Shown piece by piece: positions 36,882 through 44,416 of a DNA stretch of 64,000 bases. The position numbers and the translations under genes are program-made. Origin of the DNA: Fabrea salina (lineage: Eukaryota; Ciliophora; Heterotrichea; Heterotrichida; Fabreidae); contig JALIHJ010000013.1 of the NCBI GenBank assembly GCA_022984795.1, positions 186,001 through 250,000 on the forward strand, read 5' to 3'. Below the pieces are notes generated by a model. That model was not told the DNA's origin. It was given only the letters and a program-made list of their open reading frames with translations, and made no database searches. Every line of letters begins with the position of its first letter. Position 1 is the first letter of the stretch.

Positions 36882-37499
36882 TCAATTAAACTTAGACTTA
36901 ATTCTTTGCAGAAAAGAAAGTTTTTTAGGTTGGCTTGTTAGCGACTGTACAAGGAGGCGTATTTGTTTGTTTGAGTGCTTCACTGCGTTTTGGTGGAGTT
37001 CTCTTGACTGGAGTTCTTCTGCTAGTTGAGAAGCTAACTCATGTTGCTTTTTGTAGAGGAACTGTGCTTTTTTGAGTAACTCAGAGCAACTATACTTCTG
37101 GAGTTCTTCTTTTGGCATAGTTCTTTCTAGGCTTATTGGTTTAGGCGGCTTGAAGATCTCCAGGTAAGCGCTAGAGTCTGGCACCTCTGAGTCTAGTGAA
37201 AGTCTAGGGGAGCTCAGACTGAACTCCTGAATAACTTTTTGGGCTTTGATTGCAGCTAAAGCTGGAGTTTTTAACTTTAAGTCTGTGAGCTTTACAAGCT
37301 TTTTTAAGCTTAGAAGCTTTCTGTACCTGGTTCTTTGGACAAAGCCCTTAAGGTGCTTTTGGATGACTACTGCCTGTTGGTGTTTGCTTTTAGTTTCTAA
37401 GTAAACTATCTGGGGAGAAGCCTCTACAGACTTTTCTTTAGAAGGCTTCCAGTTAATTCTAAGTTTTATTCCTACAGCAGTGTTAAGGTCTTCTTCCAT
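36882..37499 (-). CDS. IQ-motif protein, unknown
   Basis: ATG 37499 gives 205 aa. An IQ motif (AVVIQKHLKGFVQRTRYRK, about residues 44-62) predicts calmodulin or centrin binding, and helical segments follow up to a basic end. The upstream frame contains further codons but overlaps the divergent TMEM41-like gene, whose ATG lies 13 bp away. No family recognised; possibly a cortical or ciliary calmodulin-binding protein. Confidence 0.65.
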   Translation of the reverse strand: MEEDLNTAVGIKLRINWKPSKEKSVEASPQIVYLETKSKHQQAVVIQKHLKGFVQRTRYRKLLSLKKLVKLTDLKLKTPALAAIKAQKVIQEFSLSSPRLSLDSEVPDSSAYLEIFKPPKPISLERTMPKEELQKYSCSELLKKAQFLYKKQHELASQLAEELQSRELHQNAVKHSNKQIRLLVQSLTSQPKKLSFLQRIKSKFN

Positions 37500-37512
37500 G
37501 TTTACAGTAAAA

Positions 37513-38283
37513 ATGGAACTAGACATAGAAAAACTTAAAGCAGAAACAGAGGCCAATTTGAACAGAAACAAAGTAGTTTTAGTTGCTATTTTCAGTACTT
37601 GTTTAGGACTGGTGTTGGGGTTAGTTTATATGTGTCCATCTCTGACTGACCAAGAAAAAGCAGTTCTGTCCAGAATTCCCAAAACGCCCCAGCACTTACT
37701 AGAAGTAGGCCAGGTAGTTTCTTCTTACACAGAGCAGTCTTACTGGTACGTGATGTGTTTGTTCTGCACAGTGTACTTAGTTCTTCAGAGCTTTGCCATT
37801 CCAGGGCCTTTGCTGCTAAGTATTTTAGCAGGGTTTTTGTTTGGAAACTGGGTGGGTTTATGTTTGGTTTGTGTGTGTGCAACTACTGGGGCTACTCTTT
37901 GTTACTTGATTTCTGAAACTTTAGGAAAAGGACTGGTGATTAGGTACTTCCCAAGTGCTTTGTTGCAAGCAAATGCTAAACTCAACGAACACAGACACAA
38001 CTTGTTTTTTTACTTGTTGTTTTTGAGAATCACTCCTATTCTGCCCAATTGGCTCATAAACATTTCAAGTCCTATAGTTGGAGTGGACATAGTTACTTAC
38101 TTAGGCGCAACCTTTTTAGGAATGGTTCCTGCGAACTGCATTCACGTGAACACAGGAATGGCTCTGTCAAGTGTCTCAGAAATAGGGCTTTCTTACAAGT
38201 CATTGGTGTTTTTGCTTTTAGTAGGCAGTTTGGCTTTGGTCCCTACAGTCTTAGTAAAGTCTAACAAGCTTAAAGGAATGTAA
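37513..38283 (+). CDS. TMEM41B-like VTT-domain membrane protein
   Basis: ATG 37513 gives a 256-aa protein with about six hydrophobic stretches. It has the VTT (SNARE-associated/DedA) layout: FAIPGPLLLSILAGFLFGNWVGL, GATLCYLISETLGKG, and LLFLRITPILPNWLINISSPIVGV...FLGMVPANC. FLRxTPxLPNWxxNxxSPxxxV is diagnostic of TMEM41. TMEM41B is an ER lipid scramblase needed for autophagosome formation and lipid mobilisation. Confidence 0.9.
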   Translation: MELDIEKLKAETEANLNRNKVVLVAIFSTCLGLVLGLVYMCPSLTDQEKAVLSRIPKTPQHLLEVGQVVSSYTEQSYWYVMCLFCTVYLVLQSFAIPGPLLLSILAGFLFGNWVGLCLVCVCATTGATLCYLISETLGKGLVIRYFPSALLQANAKLNEHRHNLFFYLLFLRITPILPNWLINISSPIVGVDIVTYLGATFLGMVPANCIHVNTGMALSSVSEIGLSYKSLVFLLLVGSLALVPTVLVKSNKLKGM

Positions 38284-38288
38284 GTTAA

Positions 38289-40115
38289 ATGGAAGAGTAC
38301 CTAGGGAAAATAACTAACTGGGAAGGCTTGCCTAAAGAACTCCAAAATGAATTTGGGAAGACCCACCCTAAAGACTACATTGCTTGGAAACACAAACTCC
38401 TGGAGTACCACTCTAACAACTACTTGGAGTTCCAAGGGCTCCAACACATTGACTTCTACAAAGACCTTCTGTTACACCTTAGAATCAACTTTAGAGAGTA
38501 CCCTTACCACTTGCTGGCTCCTTTACTGTCTAACTACTTTCCGTCTCCTTTTTCTTACTATCTGGATATGCTTTGTGACTCTTTAAGGCTGTCTAAGCCT
38601 TTTGGCGCGCTTCCTTACTACACTACAAGAGACATCACTCGGATTACAGGAGTTAACGACTCCAAGTATCAAGACCTTTTGAAAAAGTGCAGAGAGCGCG
38701 GAGCTTTGTCCAGGATCTCCAAGTCAATTAGAAGTTTGCTTCCGAAAGAACCTGTTGAAATAAAAGTTGAAACTTGGTGGAGCATAGTTCCTGTGCTGTC
38801 TAAAATCAAAAACCTCAAAAAAGAAGACCTCAGTTGCTTGCAGAAACTCTGTGACGGAGACCAAGGAGCTCCTTTGACTCTGTTTAAAAAAGAAGCACTT
38901 GAATTTGAAATAGAAGTTTACGATAACGATGTGTTTGAAGGACTTGAAGAAGGAGAAGGCGAACTAGGGAGAGTCTTAAAGCACACTGGAAACCCCAAAC
39001 TCATAAGCCAGCATTCAGGGATTCCTTTAAACAAAACCAAAGCTTACATTAGTTTTCTGTGCAGAATCGGAGCTATGAGGAAAGTGGAGCCTAAGTTTTC
39101 ACCGTTCACTACTCAAGAAGTAGTGGACTTTTCTGTTGAAGAGTCCATAATCACTCCCAACGACTCAGTTATCAACTATGAGTCAAGCAAGTTTGCAAAA
39201 GAAGTATTTGGGAATTCAAGTGACTTAACTATAACTCTAGCAGTTGGTTTGGAACTTTGCAGTTTTTTAGAACAAAACTTAAAGATTTCTGTTAACACCC
39301 TTATAAATGAAGGGTTGTTTGGGAAGCAACTGTCTGACTTGCAAGAAAAACTAAGACTTGAAGACTCCTCTGTTCTAAGTTGTCTTGAAGTAGCTTTAGA
39401 CGCTTTGATTGACAAAAACCTAGAAGTAAGGGGAACTTCGCAAACTGAAGGATGCGGAATGATACTGTGCAAGGGGGAAAAAGAGCCGGTTATCTTCACT
39501 GAACTTCCCAACAGTGAAAGTTTTATTTACAGAATGTTTAAGTACCAAAATTCCAGAAAAGCTAACTTAACAGCTCTGTTTTACAAAGGAGAAGTTTTAA
39601 AGGTGCTGCCTAGAAAACTCCAAGGCTCTGCTTGCTACTTACTGCAAGCTGAAGAGTACTTGGTTTGCAGTGCTTCAGAAGTCGTTACAAGAGCTAACTC
39701 TTTTTTGCCTCACTCTTGTGTTTACATTACTTGCATAGACTCTCAAGACTTCCAGACAATAAAAGTTCCTTTGCCTCTGGAAGCTTCTAAGTTCAGCTTC
39801 AACTTAAAGAAGTTCTTAGAAGAACTCAACCAAACTGAAGAACTCAACTATACTATAGGGTACTTAGAAATAGGATGCTTGGACAAAAACAGGTACTTTT
39901 TGCTGAACCAAGTGCACGGAATTCCTATTGGGGACTTAGAAGTAGTCACTGGGATCTTCAAAAACTTAAAAAAGAAAGACTGGTTTGTAGAGGGCCAACT
40001 AGACTTAGTTATTGAATCCCAACAAAATGAAGTATTTAGGTTTAGGGAGTTCATGTGCAAGATTGAAAACAACCAAAACCTAGTTTTTGACGGAAACACT
40101 GTAAAAGTTAAGTAA
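38289..40115 (+). CDS. FAM91A1-like golgin adaptor
   Basis: The 608-aa protein follows FAM91A1: FREYPYHLLAPLL, SPFSYYLDML, the helical DITRITGVNDSKYQDLLKKCRERG, SLLPKEPVEIKVETWWSIVP, and a winged-helix-like segment ISQHSGIPLNKTKAYISFLCRIGAM. FAM91A1 works with TBC1D23 and WDR11 to capture endosome-derived vesicles at trans-Golgi golgins. The protein is shorter than the human one (about 840 aa), mainly in the second half. It lies 5 bp after TMEM41B-like on the same strand. Confidence 0.85.
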   Translation: MEEYLGKITNWEGLPKELQNEFGKTHPKDYIAWKHKLLEYHSNNYLEFQGLQHIDFYKDLLLHLRINFREYPYHLLAPLLSNYFPSPFSYYLDMLCDSLRLSKPFGALPYYTTRDITRITGVNDSKYQDLLKKCRERGALSRISKSIRSLLPKEPVEIKVETWWSIVPVLSKIKNLKKEDLSCLQKLCDGDQGAPLTLFKKEALEFEIEVYDNDVFEGLEEGEGELGRVLKHTGNPKLISQHSGIPLNKTKAYISFLCRIGAMRKVEPKFSPFTTQEVVDFSVEESIITPNDSVINYESSKFAKEVFGNSSDLTITLAVGLELCSFLEQNLKISVNTLINEGLFGKQLSDLQEKLRLEDSSVLSCLEVALDALIDKNLEVRGTSQTEGCGMILCKGEKEPVIFTELPNSESFIYRMFKYQNSRKANLTALFYKGEVLKVLPRKLQGSACYLLQAEEYLVCSASEVVTRANSFLPHSCVYITCIDSQDFQTIKVPLPLEASKFSFNLKKFLEELNQTEELNYTIGYLEIGCLDKNRYFLLNQVHGIPIGDLEVVTGIFKNLKKKDWFVEGQLDLVIESQQNEVFRFREFMCKIENNQNLVFDGNTVKVK

Positions 40116-40117
40116 TA

Positions 40118-40489
40118 CTAATTCCTACCCCTAACTTGCCTGCACTTTAGAGTCCAAGTCAGGACTCCTTCGTCCCTGTCTCTGCTCCACCAGCACCTTC
40201 TGGGAATCCTTATGTCAGGTTTATTGCAAAAAGGAATCCCTATCAAGTCCCTTCTCCTGACTTCTTCGTTTGCGTACCTATCGTCCACACAAACTAGTTT
40301 TGCATACTTGTCAAACACAAGGTAAAGTCCCTCCTCATAGAGCACAACTAGGTCTCTGTCTTCTCTAAGGTCTTCAAAGTTTGTTTCATCGTCGTCGTTT
40401 CTAAGCATTCTGCCCGGTTCAACTTTTTCGTCTGCAAACGCAGAGTTGCTAACTAAAAGAGCTAAGCAAATAACAAGCATTCCTTTCAT
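40118..40489 (-). CDS. Small secreted protein, six-member tandem family, copy 1 (four-Cys type)
   Basis: ATG 40489 gives 123 aa. A signal peptide (MKGMLVICLALLVSNSAFAD) is followed by an acidic spacer and the family domain (about 45-120): DLVVLYEEGLYLVF, KLVCVDDRY, IGIPFCNKP, RRCWW.RDRDEG, LTWTLKC. Four Cys lie in the domain (VCV, PFC, RCW, LKC). The domain alternates hydrophobic and polar residues, predicting a small beta fold closed by disulfides. Function unknown; secretion or delivery to a cortical or secretory granule is inferred from the leader only. Confidence 0.85.
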   Translation of the reverse strand: MKGMLVICLALLVSNSAFADEKVEPGRMLRNDDDETNFEDLREDRDLVVLYEEGLYLVFDKYAKLVCVDDRYANEEVRRRDLIGIPFCNKPDIRIPRRCWWSRDRDEGVLTWTLKCRQVRGRN

Positions 40490-40525
40490 TACATTCCACA
40501 ATCTTTTCTAGATTTAAACTTTAAA

Positions 40526-40536
40526 TGTAGGAAAAA
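40526..40536 (-). promoter_or_regulatory. Shared upstream element, copy 1
   Basis: TGTAGGAAAAA on the plus strand (TTTTTCCTACA toward the gene), separated from the ATG by 36 bp. The same core precedes all six family genes. Confidence 0.6.
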
Positions 40537-40551
40537 TGGAGTATTTACATA

Positions 40552-40932
40552 TTACTCTTCACCGCCAAGCGGGAATGAAGTGAGTATTACTTCTTCACTG
40601 TCTCTGTCACACACTAGAGTCCAGGTTCTAACTCCGTTTTCTCTGTCATCGTCCCAGAAACAGTAGTCAGGAGTATACACTCTAGGCTTTCCACAAAAAG
40701 GAACTCCTTCTATTTGTCTTGTCCTTGTCCACTTATTTACATAGTTAGGGTCTAAACATATCAGTCTTCCAGACTTGTAGAGAATCACGTACATCCCGTT
40801 TCTTTCAAACACACGCAAGTCTCTGTCTTCACGCAGTCTATCTAGGTCCTCTTCGTCCAGTAAAACTCTTTCTGCTTTGCTTGTGAAGATTGTTAAAAGA
40901 ACTAGAATGCAAACTAATTTCAGCTTTTCCAT
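40552..40932 (-). CDS. Small secreted protein family, copy 2 (four-Cys type)
   Basis: ATG 40932 gives 126 aa; the frame is open further upstream but without an appropriate start. The signal peptide is MEKLKLVCILVLLTIFTSKA. The domain reads DLRVFERNGMYVIL, GRLICLDPNYVN, IEGVPFCGKPRV, YCFWDDDRENGVRTWTLVC, with all four Cys. A longer acidic tail (EEVILTSFPLGGEE) is unique to this copy. It is closest to copy 5 in the spacer before the domain (LDEEDLDRLREDRDL against LTDEELDELRENRNL). Confidence 0.85.
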   Translation of the reverse strand: MEKLKLVCILVLLTIFTSKAERVLLDEEDLDRLREDRDLRVFERNGMYVILYKSGRLICLDPNYVNKWTRTRQIEGVPFCGKPRVYTPDYCFWDDDRENGVRTWTLVCDRDSEEVILTSFPLGGEE

Positions 40933-40940
40933 TTTATTAA

Positions 40941-40949
40941 GTAGGAAAA
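40941..40949 (-). promoter_or_regulatory. Shared upstream element, copy 2 (displaced)
   Basis: GTAGGAAAA on the plus strand, only 8 bp from the ATG, whereas the other copies are 36-39 bp away. Weaker match (AAGTAGG rather than TGTAGG). Confidence 0.4.
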
Positions 40950-41128
40950 TACTATGGCTGTTTAAGATTATCCAAGTAGTGCCTGATTCTTTCTCACAAT
41001 TCTTATTGTTAACCAAATTGCTTGAAATAGCATTCAGTATTGAGTTTTAGGTTTTTAATCATAATCTCCATACACTAGGGTTTAAAAGTTGTTCAGTTGA
41101 TACTTTGAGTTTCAGAGCATCAAAACTG

Positions 41129-41145
41129 AGAAAGCTTTTATTTAT
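41129..41145 (+). repeat. 17-bp direct repeat, left
   Basis: AGAAAGCTTTTATTTAT, identical to 41421-41437, on the left side of the tandem-repeat block. Confidence 0.8.
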
Positions 41146-41181
41146 TTTTATTTATTTATTTATTGGAATTGTTGTAAGCCG

Positions 41182-41417
41182 TCTAGGCCTCTGCTTCGTG
41201 TCTTGGGTAGTTTTTTGGTTGGGTTGTCATTTTCTTCTGCCGTTCTTTTCCTCTTGAGTTCCGTTCGTGTTTCTTCGTGTTTTGGGAGCGTCATTGTTCC
41301 GTTTTCTAGGCCTCTGCTTCGTGTCTTGGGTAGTTTTTTGGTTGGGTTGTCGTTTTCTTCTGCCGTTCTTTTCCTCTTGAGTTCCGTTCGTGTTTCTTCG
41401 TGTTTTGGGAGCGTCGT
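41182..41417 (+). repeat. 123-bp tandem duplication, two copies
   Basis: Copy 1 runs from 41182 to 41304 and copy 2 from 41305 to about 41417. They begin TCTAGGCCTCTGCTTCGTG and differ at only a few bases (for example ATTTTC against GTTTTC). The unit is T- and G-rich with CG-containing words unlike the AT-rich flanks. No coding function is evident. Confidence 0.85.
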
Positions 41418-41420
41418 TGT

Positions 41421-41437
41421 AGAAAGCTTTTATTTAT
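41421..41437 (+). repeat. 17-bp direct repeat, right
   Basis: AGAAAGCTTTTATTTAT, identical to 41129-41145; the pair brackets 275 bp that include the tandem duplication. Confidence 0.8.
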
Positions 41438-41535
41438 CTCTGAATTTCAGGCATTTCGTGGCCATAAATTCATGAGTGAATTTAACTTTCTATTTATCGA
41501 TATAAGAAAAATGGCTTATTTAAGATGAGTTACTT

Positions 41536-41979
41536 CTAGCTTTGGCGTCTCCTTAGAGTCCAAGTTGTAAATCCCCCACGTCTGTCCTTCACCCAACGGA
41601 AACGTTTACGATTGTAACGGATTCTAGGTTTACTACCACAGAAAGGAGTCCCTAAAATACTCGTAGCACTGTCCCGTCTATCTACAAAGTCAGGGTCTAT
41701 ACATATTAGCTGGTTTCCTCTGTGAACCACAACTCTCATCTCATTTTCATAGAAAACTTTTACACCTCTGCGACTTTGCAAGCGCAGCAACCTTCCATAG
41801 TCATTAGCAGATTGTGGATTTGACTCATCTTCAGACACACTTTCAAGTTCCTCCATTGCTTCATTAGATTCTCCCGTATTTACAGATACCCCAGTTGTTT
41901 TTGAATTGTCTTCAGCATGCACAAGGGGACTAGCCAAACCCAGAATTAAGACTATACAACTAATTGCTAATTTCTTCAT
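41536..41979 (-). CDS. Small secreted protein family, copy 3 (two-Cys type)
   Basis: The 147-aa protein has the signal peptide MKKLAISCIVLILGLASPLVHA, a long acidic and Ser-rich propeptide-like spacer (about 23-68), then the domain GVKVFYENEMRVVVH, QLICIDPDFVD, ILGTPFCGSKPRIRY, RRFRW-like aromatic block, GGFTTWTLRRR. It keeps the ICI and PFC cysteines but has Arg in place of both later Cys. The end is strongly basic. The acidic spacer plus basic domain suggests a proprotein or charge-neutralised storage form; that is inference. Confidence 0.85.
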   Translation of the reverse strand: MKKLAISCIVLILGLASPLVHAEDNSKTTGVSVNTGESNEAMEELESVSEDESNPQSANDYGRLLRLQSRRGVKVFYENEMRVVVHRGNQLICIDPDFVDRRDSATSILGTPFCGSKPRIRYNRKRFRWVKDRRGGFTTWTLRRRQS

Positions 41980-42012
41980 TTATATCTCGATTACTCTACA
42001 TTTAGTTATGTT

Positions 42013-42027
42013 TGAATTGTAGGAAAA
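42013..42027 (-). promoter_or_regulatory. Shared upstream element, copy 3
   Basis: TGAATTGTAGGAAAA on the plus strand; the TGTAGG core starts 38 bp from the ATG. Confidence 0.65.
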
Positions 42028-42074
42028 GATGGTGTTTATTTTACTAAGTTAGAGTAAATAAGTTATTTAGAAGA

Positions 42075-42593
42075 TTAGTCCCTTGTTCTGCGTCTCCTCA
42101 AAGTCCATGTTCTAATTCCGTAGTCTATGTCTCTGTCCCAGTAAAACCTTCTGCGACTATAACGCACTCTAGGTCTCCTGTAGCAGAATGGAATTCCTCT
42201 CACTTCCCAACCTCTTGTTCCTCTATCTACAAAATCATCGTCTATACATATTAGTCTTCCCCATCTGGTGAATATGACCCTCATACCGTTTTCTTTAAAA
42301 ACCCGCACACGTCTATTTACAAAATCATCGTCATTATCGTCGTCGTTGTCATCATCGCCGCGGCGTAGTAGCCTTTCGTCACCATTGTATCCAACGGACT
42401 GCGAAAATTCTTCTAGCTCTTCAATCTCAAGTTCTTCAAGCTCTCCAAACTCTCCTTCATCAAAGTCATCTTCGAAGTTGCCTATTTCTTCTGTTTCTTG
42501 AAACTCATCAGATTCTTTTGTGTTGTCAGAGTGCATGTAAGCACTAGCCAGCCCCAGCATTAGAACTATACAAGCAATTCCAATTTTATTCAT
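42075..42593 (-). CDS. Small secreted protein family, copy 4 (two-Cys type)
   Basis: The 172-aa protein has the signal peptide MNKIGIACIVLMLGLASAYMH, the longest acidic spacer of the family (about 22-95, Glu/Asp runs including DDDNDDDNDDDF), then RVRVFKENGMRVIF, GRLICIDDDFVD, VRGIPFCYRRPRVRY, FYWDRDIDYGIRTWTLRRRR. It has the two conserved Cys only. With copy 3 it forms the most closely related pair (leader, spacer and basic C-terminus). The Asp runs come from imperfect trinucleotide repeats around 42325-42360. Confidence 0.85.
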   Translation of the reverse strand: MNKIGIACIVLMLGLASAYMHSDNTKESDEFQETEEIGNFEDDFDEGEFGELEELEIEELEEFSQSVGYNGDERLLRRGDDDNDDDNDDDFVNRRVRVFKENGMRVIFTRWGRLICIDDDFVDRGTRGWEVRGIPFCYRRPRVRYSRRRFYWDRDIDYGIRTWTLRRRRTRD

Positions 42594-42626
42594 TTATATA
42601 TTTCAATGCTCCATATTCTTTATGTC

Positions 42627-42642
42627 TGAATTGTAGGAAAAA
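42627..42642 (-). promoter_or_regulatory. Shared upstream element, copy 4
   Basis: TGAATTGTAGGAAAAA on the plus strand; the TGTAGG core starts 38 bp from the ATG, as in copy 3. Confidence 0.65.
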
Positions 42643-42651
42643 CTTAATTAG

Positions 42652-42993
42652 TTACTTTCTCTTCAAAGTGTAAGTCGTCACGCCTTCATCCTTATCCTTG
42701 TCCCACCAGTACCTTGTTGCCGAAACCCATATTCTAGGTCTTTTGCAGAAAGGAACGTTTAAAATATTCCTTGCGGTCATGCTTCTATTTACATAGTTTT
42801 TGTCCAGACATATCAGTCTGCCAGACTTGTGAAGGATTACGTGCATCTCGTTTTCTTCAAACACACGTAAGTTTCTGTTCTCCCGAAGCTCATCCAGTTC
42901 TTCGTCGGTAAGCAAAGCTCTGCTGACAAAGTCAGCATTGACACAGCTAATCAGTAAAACTACGACTATACAAACAACTTGTAGTTTCTTCAT
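42652..42993 (-). CDS. Small secreted protein family, copy 5 (two-Cys type)
   Basis: The 113-aa protein, shortest of the family, has the signal peptide MKKLQVVCIVVVLLISCVNA, a short acidic spacer and the domain NLRVFEENEMHVIL, SGRLICLDKNYVN, ILNVPFCKRPRIWV, RYWWDKDKDEGVTTYTLKRK. Both later Cys are absent. Its spacer resembles copy 2, so copies 2 and 5 may share recent ancestry even though their Cys patterns differ. Confidence 0.85.
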   Translation of the reverse strand: MKKLQVVCIVVVLLISCVNADFVSRALLTDEELDELRENRNLRVFEENEMHVILHKSGRLICLDKNYVNRSMTARNILNVPFCKRPRIWVSATRYWWDKDKDEGVTTYTLKRK

Positions 42994-43025
42994 TTACATT
43001 TAACTGCTTAGGATTCACTTATTTT

Positions 43026-43039
43026 TGAATTGTAGGAAA
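43026..43039 (-). promoter_or_regulatory. Shared upstream element, copy 5
   Basis: TGAATTGTAGGAAA on the plus strand; the TGTAGG core starts 37 bp from the ATG. Confidence 0.65.
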
Positions 43040-43049
43040 TTATTTATAG

Positions 43050-43463
43050 TTACTCAGATCCTCCAAAGCTTCCGCAGCGCAGAGTGTAAGTCCTCACTCT
43101 AAGCTCTCTGTAAGTATCTACATCCCAGTTGCACCTTTTAGGAATCCTTATGCGTGGCTTCTCACAAAAAGGCAACCCTTCGTACTTGCGCAGGTCGTAG
43201 CTTTGGTCCAGGAAGTCGTCGTCCACACACAAAAACCATCCGTAAATGTCGAAAAGCACATAAAGTCCGTCCTTGAAAAGGATCACTATTTGGTCGAATT
43301 CTTCCTTCTCTGAGTCTTTGCCTTTTTTGGTCCTTAAGGCTTGGAACTGGACTTGCTGTGAGCCCTCGTTCTCGCGAACTATGTCGCTTTCTTTGAAGTA
43401 AAAGTCTTCGTCGTTGTTTGCAATCACTACTGAGCAAAGAGCTAGGGCCAGGTACACAAGCAT
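43050..43463 (-). CDS. Small secreted protein family, copy 6 (four-Cys type, most divergent)
   Basis: The 137-aa protein has a short leader (MLVYLALALCSVVIANNDED), an acidic spacer and the domain QIVILFKDGLYVLF, GWFLCVDDDFLD, YEGLPFCEKPRIRIPKRCNWDVD, VRTYTLRCGSF. All four Cys are present, and IRIPKRC matches copy 1 (IRIPRRC). It is at the 5' end of the array in the direction of transcription. Confidence 0.82.
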   Translation of the reverse strand: MLVYLALALCSVVIANNDEDFYFKESDIVRENEGSQQVQFQALRTKKGKDSEKEEFDQIVILFKDGLYVLFDIYGWFLCVDDDFLDQSYDLRKYEGLPFCEKPRIRIPKRCNWDVDTYRELRVRTYTLRCGSFGGSE

Positions 43464-43486
43464 TTATAAAAAAACTAGATTCATAA

Positions 43487-43514
43487 AAGTAGGAATTTAA
43501 AATGTAGGAAAAAA
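43487..43514 (-). promoter_or_regulatory. Shared upstream element, copy 6 (two tandem matches)
   Basis: AAAGTAGGAATTT (43487-43499) and TGTAGGAAAAAA (43503-43514) on the plus strand; the second, stronger match starts 39 bp from the ATG. Confidence 0.55.
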
Positions 43515-43534
43515 TATGGTTAACTTTGTAAACA

Positions 43535-44404
43535 TTAAAACTTAAAAAGCATGTCTTCTGAGTAGCCTAGTTTGTGCAAGTACCCTCTGACCATCTGGTT
43601 GAAGGCTTTGGAACCGCAGTGGCATATAAGAGTTTCTTCGCTTGGAGGAGGCATTGCTTCTTTTATGTGGTCTTCAGAAACGTAACCCACTCCCATCTGC
43701 CAGTTTTCAGGAGCGTTTTCTAAAACGTAGTATGCCCTTAACTTCTGGTCAGCCACAAAGTCGTCCAGAATAGGCCTTAGAATAATGTCTTCTTCAGTTT
43801 TGTTTGCATACAGCAAAGACATGTTTAGGTCTTCTTGTTCGTTGAAAGCCACGTACTGGATCAATTGATAGCAAGGGGTGATTCCTGACCCTGCAGCTAT
43901 AAAGCCAATGTGCCTTGCAGACTTTTCAACTACTTTGTCTTCTTTTTCAATAGCAAAGAGTCCCCCTCCTAAGTACTTCATTCTGCCCTTGGGACCTGAC
44001 ACTTCCAACTTGTCACCTACTTGCATTGAGTCTAGGAACTGAGTCATGATTCCTCCTTCGGGGTAGTTATCTTCTTTGTTGTAAATTTTGATTGGAATGT
44101 CAAAAAACCCGTACTCATCTATGCGGGAAGTAGGTGTGTACTTTCTTTCCACGTACTCTCCTTCTGGACTCTGGGCTGTAGGGATCTTAGCTCTAAGAGT
44201 AATGTGTTGGCCCAAAGGTAACCCTAAGGGTTGGTCTTCACTAGGAAGTTCAAACCTGTAAATCTTAGTGTCGTGAGATATAGGCATAACTTCGGACAAC
44301 TTCACTTCAAAGTAATGCGAGGGGTCTATAAGAGGCCCTGCCGGAACTGATGAAAACTTACCATTCACTCTAGGTCTTTTTCTCAGTAGTCTCAGTGCCC
44401 ACAT
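43535..44404 (-). CDS. NADH-cytochrome b5 reductase
   Basis: The 289-aa protein has a basic N-terminus (MWALRLLRKRPRVNG) that may be a mitochondrial or membrane leader, then the FAD motif RKYTPTS (VERKYTPTSRIDEYGF), GGIMTQFLDSM, GPKGRMKYLG, the NAD motif GFIAAGSGITPCYQLIQ, and the terminal CGSKAFNQMVRGYL. It passes electrons from NADH to cytochrome b5 for lipid desaturation and other reactions. The usual pyridine-site CGPP motif is changed to HCGSKAF here. Start is 12 bp from divergent RPB11. Confidence 0.93.
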   Translation of the reverse strand: MWALRLLRKRPRVNGKFSSVPAGPLIDPSHYFEVKLSEVMPISHDTKIYRFELPSEDQPLGLPLGQHITLRAKIPTAQSPEGEYVERKYTPTSRIDEYGFFDIPIKIYNKEDNYPEGGIMTQFLDSMQVGDKLEVSGPKGRMKYLGGGLFAIEKEDKVVEKSARHIGFIAAGSGITPCYQLIQYVAFNEQEDLNMSLLYANKTEEDIILRPILDDFVADQKLRAYYVLENAPENWQMGVGYVSEDHIKEAMPPPSEETLICHCGSKAFNQMVRGYLHKLGYSEDMLFKF

Positions 44405-44416
44405 TTACAATCCATA

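Larger units (their letters stand above)
40950..41535 (+). other. Long non-coding spacer inside the secreted-protein array
   Basis: This is the longest gap in the window. I find no gene in it. It holds an AT-rich stretch, a TTTA-rich run (about 41138-41164), a 123-bp tandem duplication and a pair of 17-bp direct repeats (see separate entries). The one open frame across it (41203-41475, plus) simply translates the tandem repeat and has no protein-like features beyond that. Confidence 0.7.

Noticed and set aside
41203-41475. A 90-codon plus-strand frame with a 41-residue internal repeat
   Set aside because: The repeat is the 123-bp tandem DNA duplication (a multiple of three) read through; it has no other protein-like feature.
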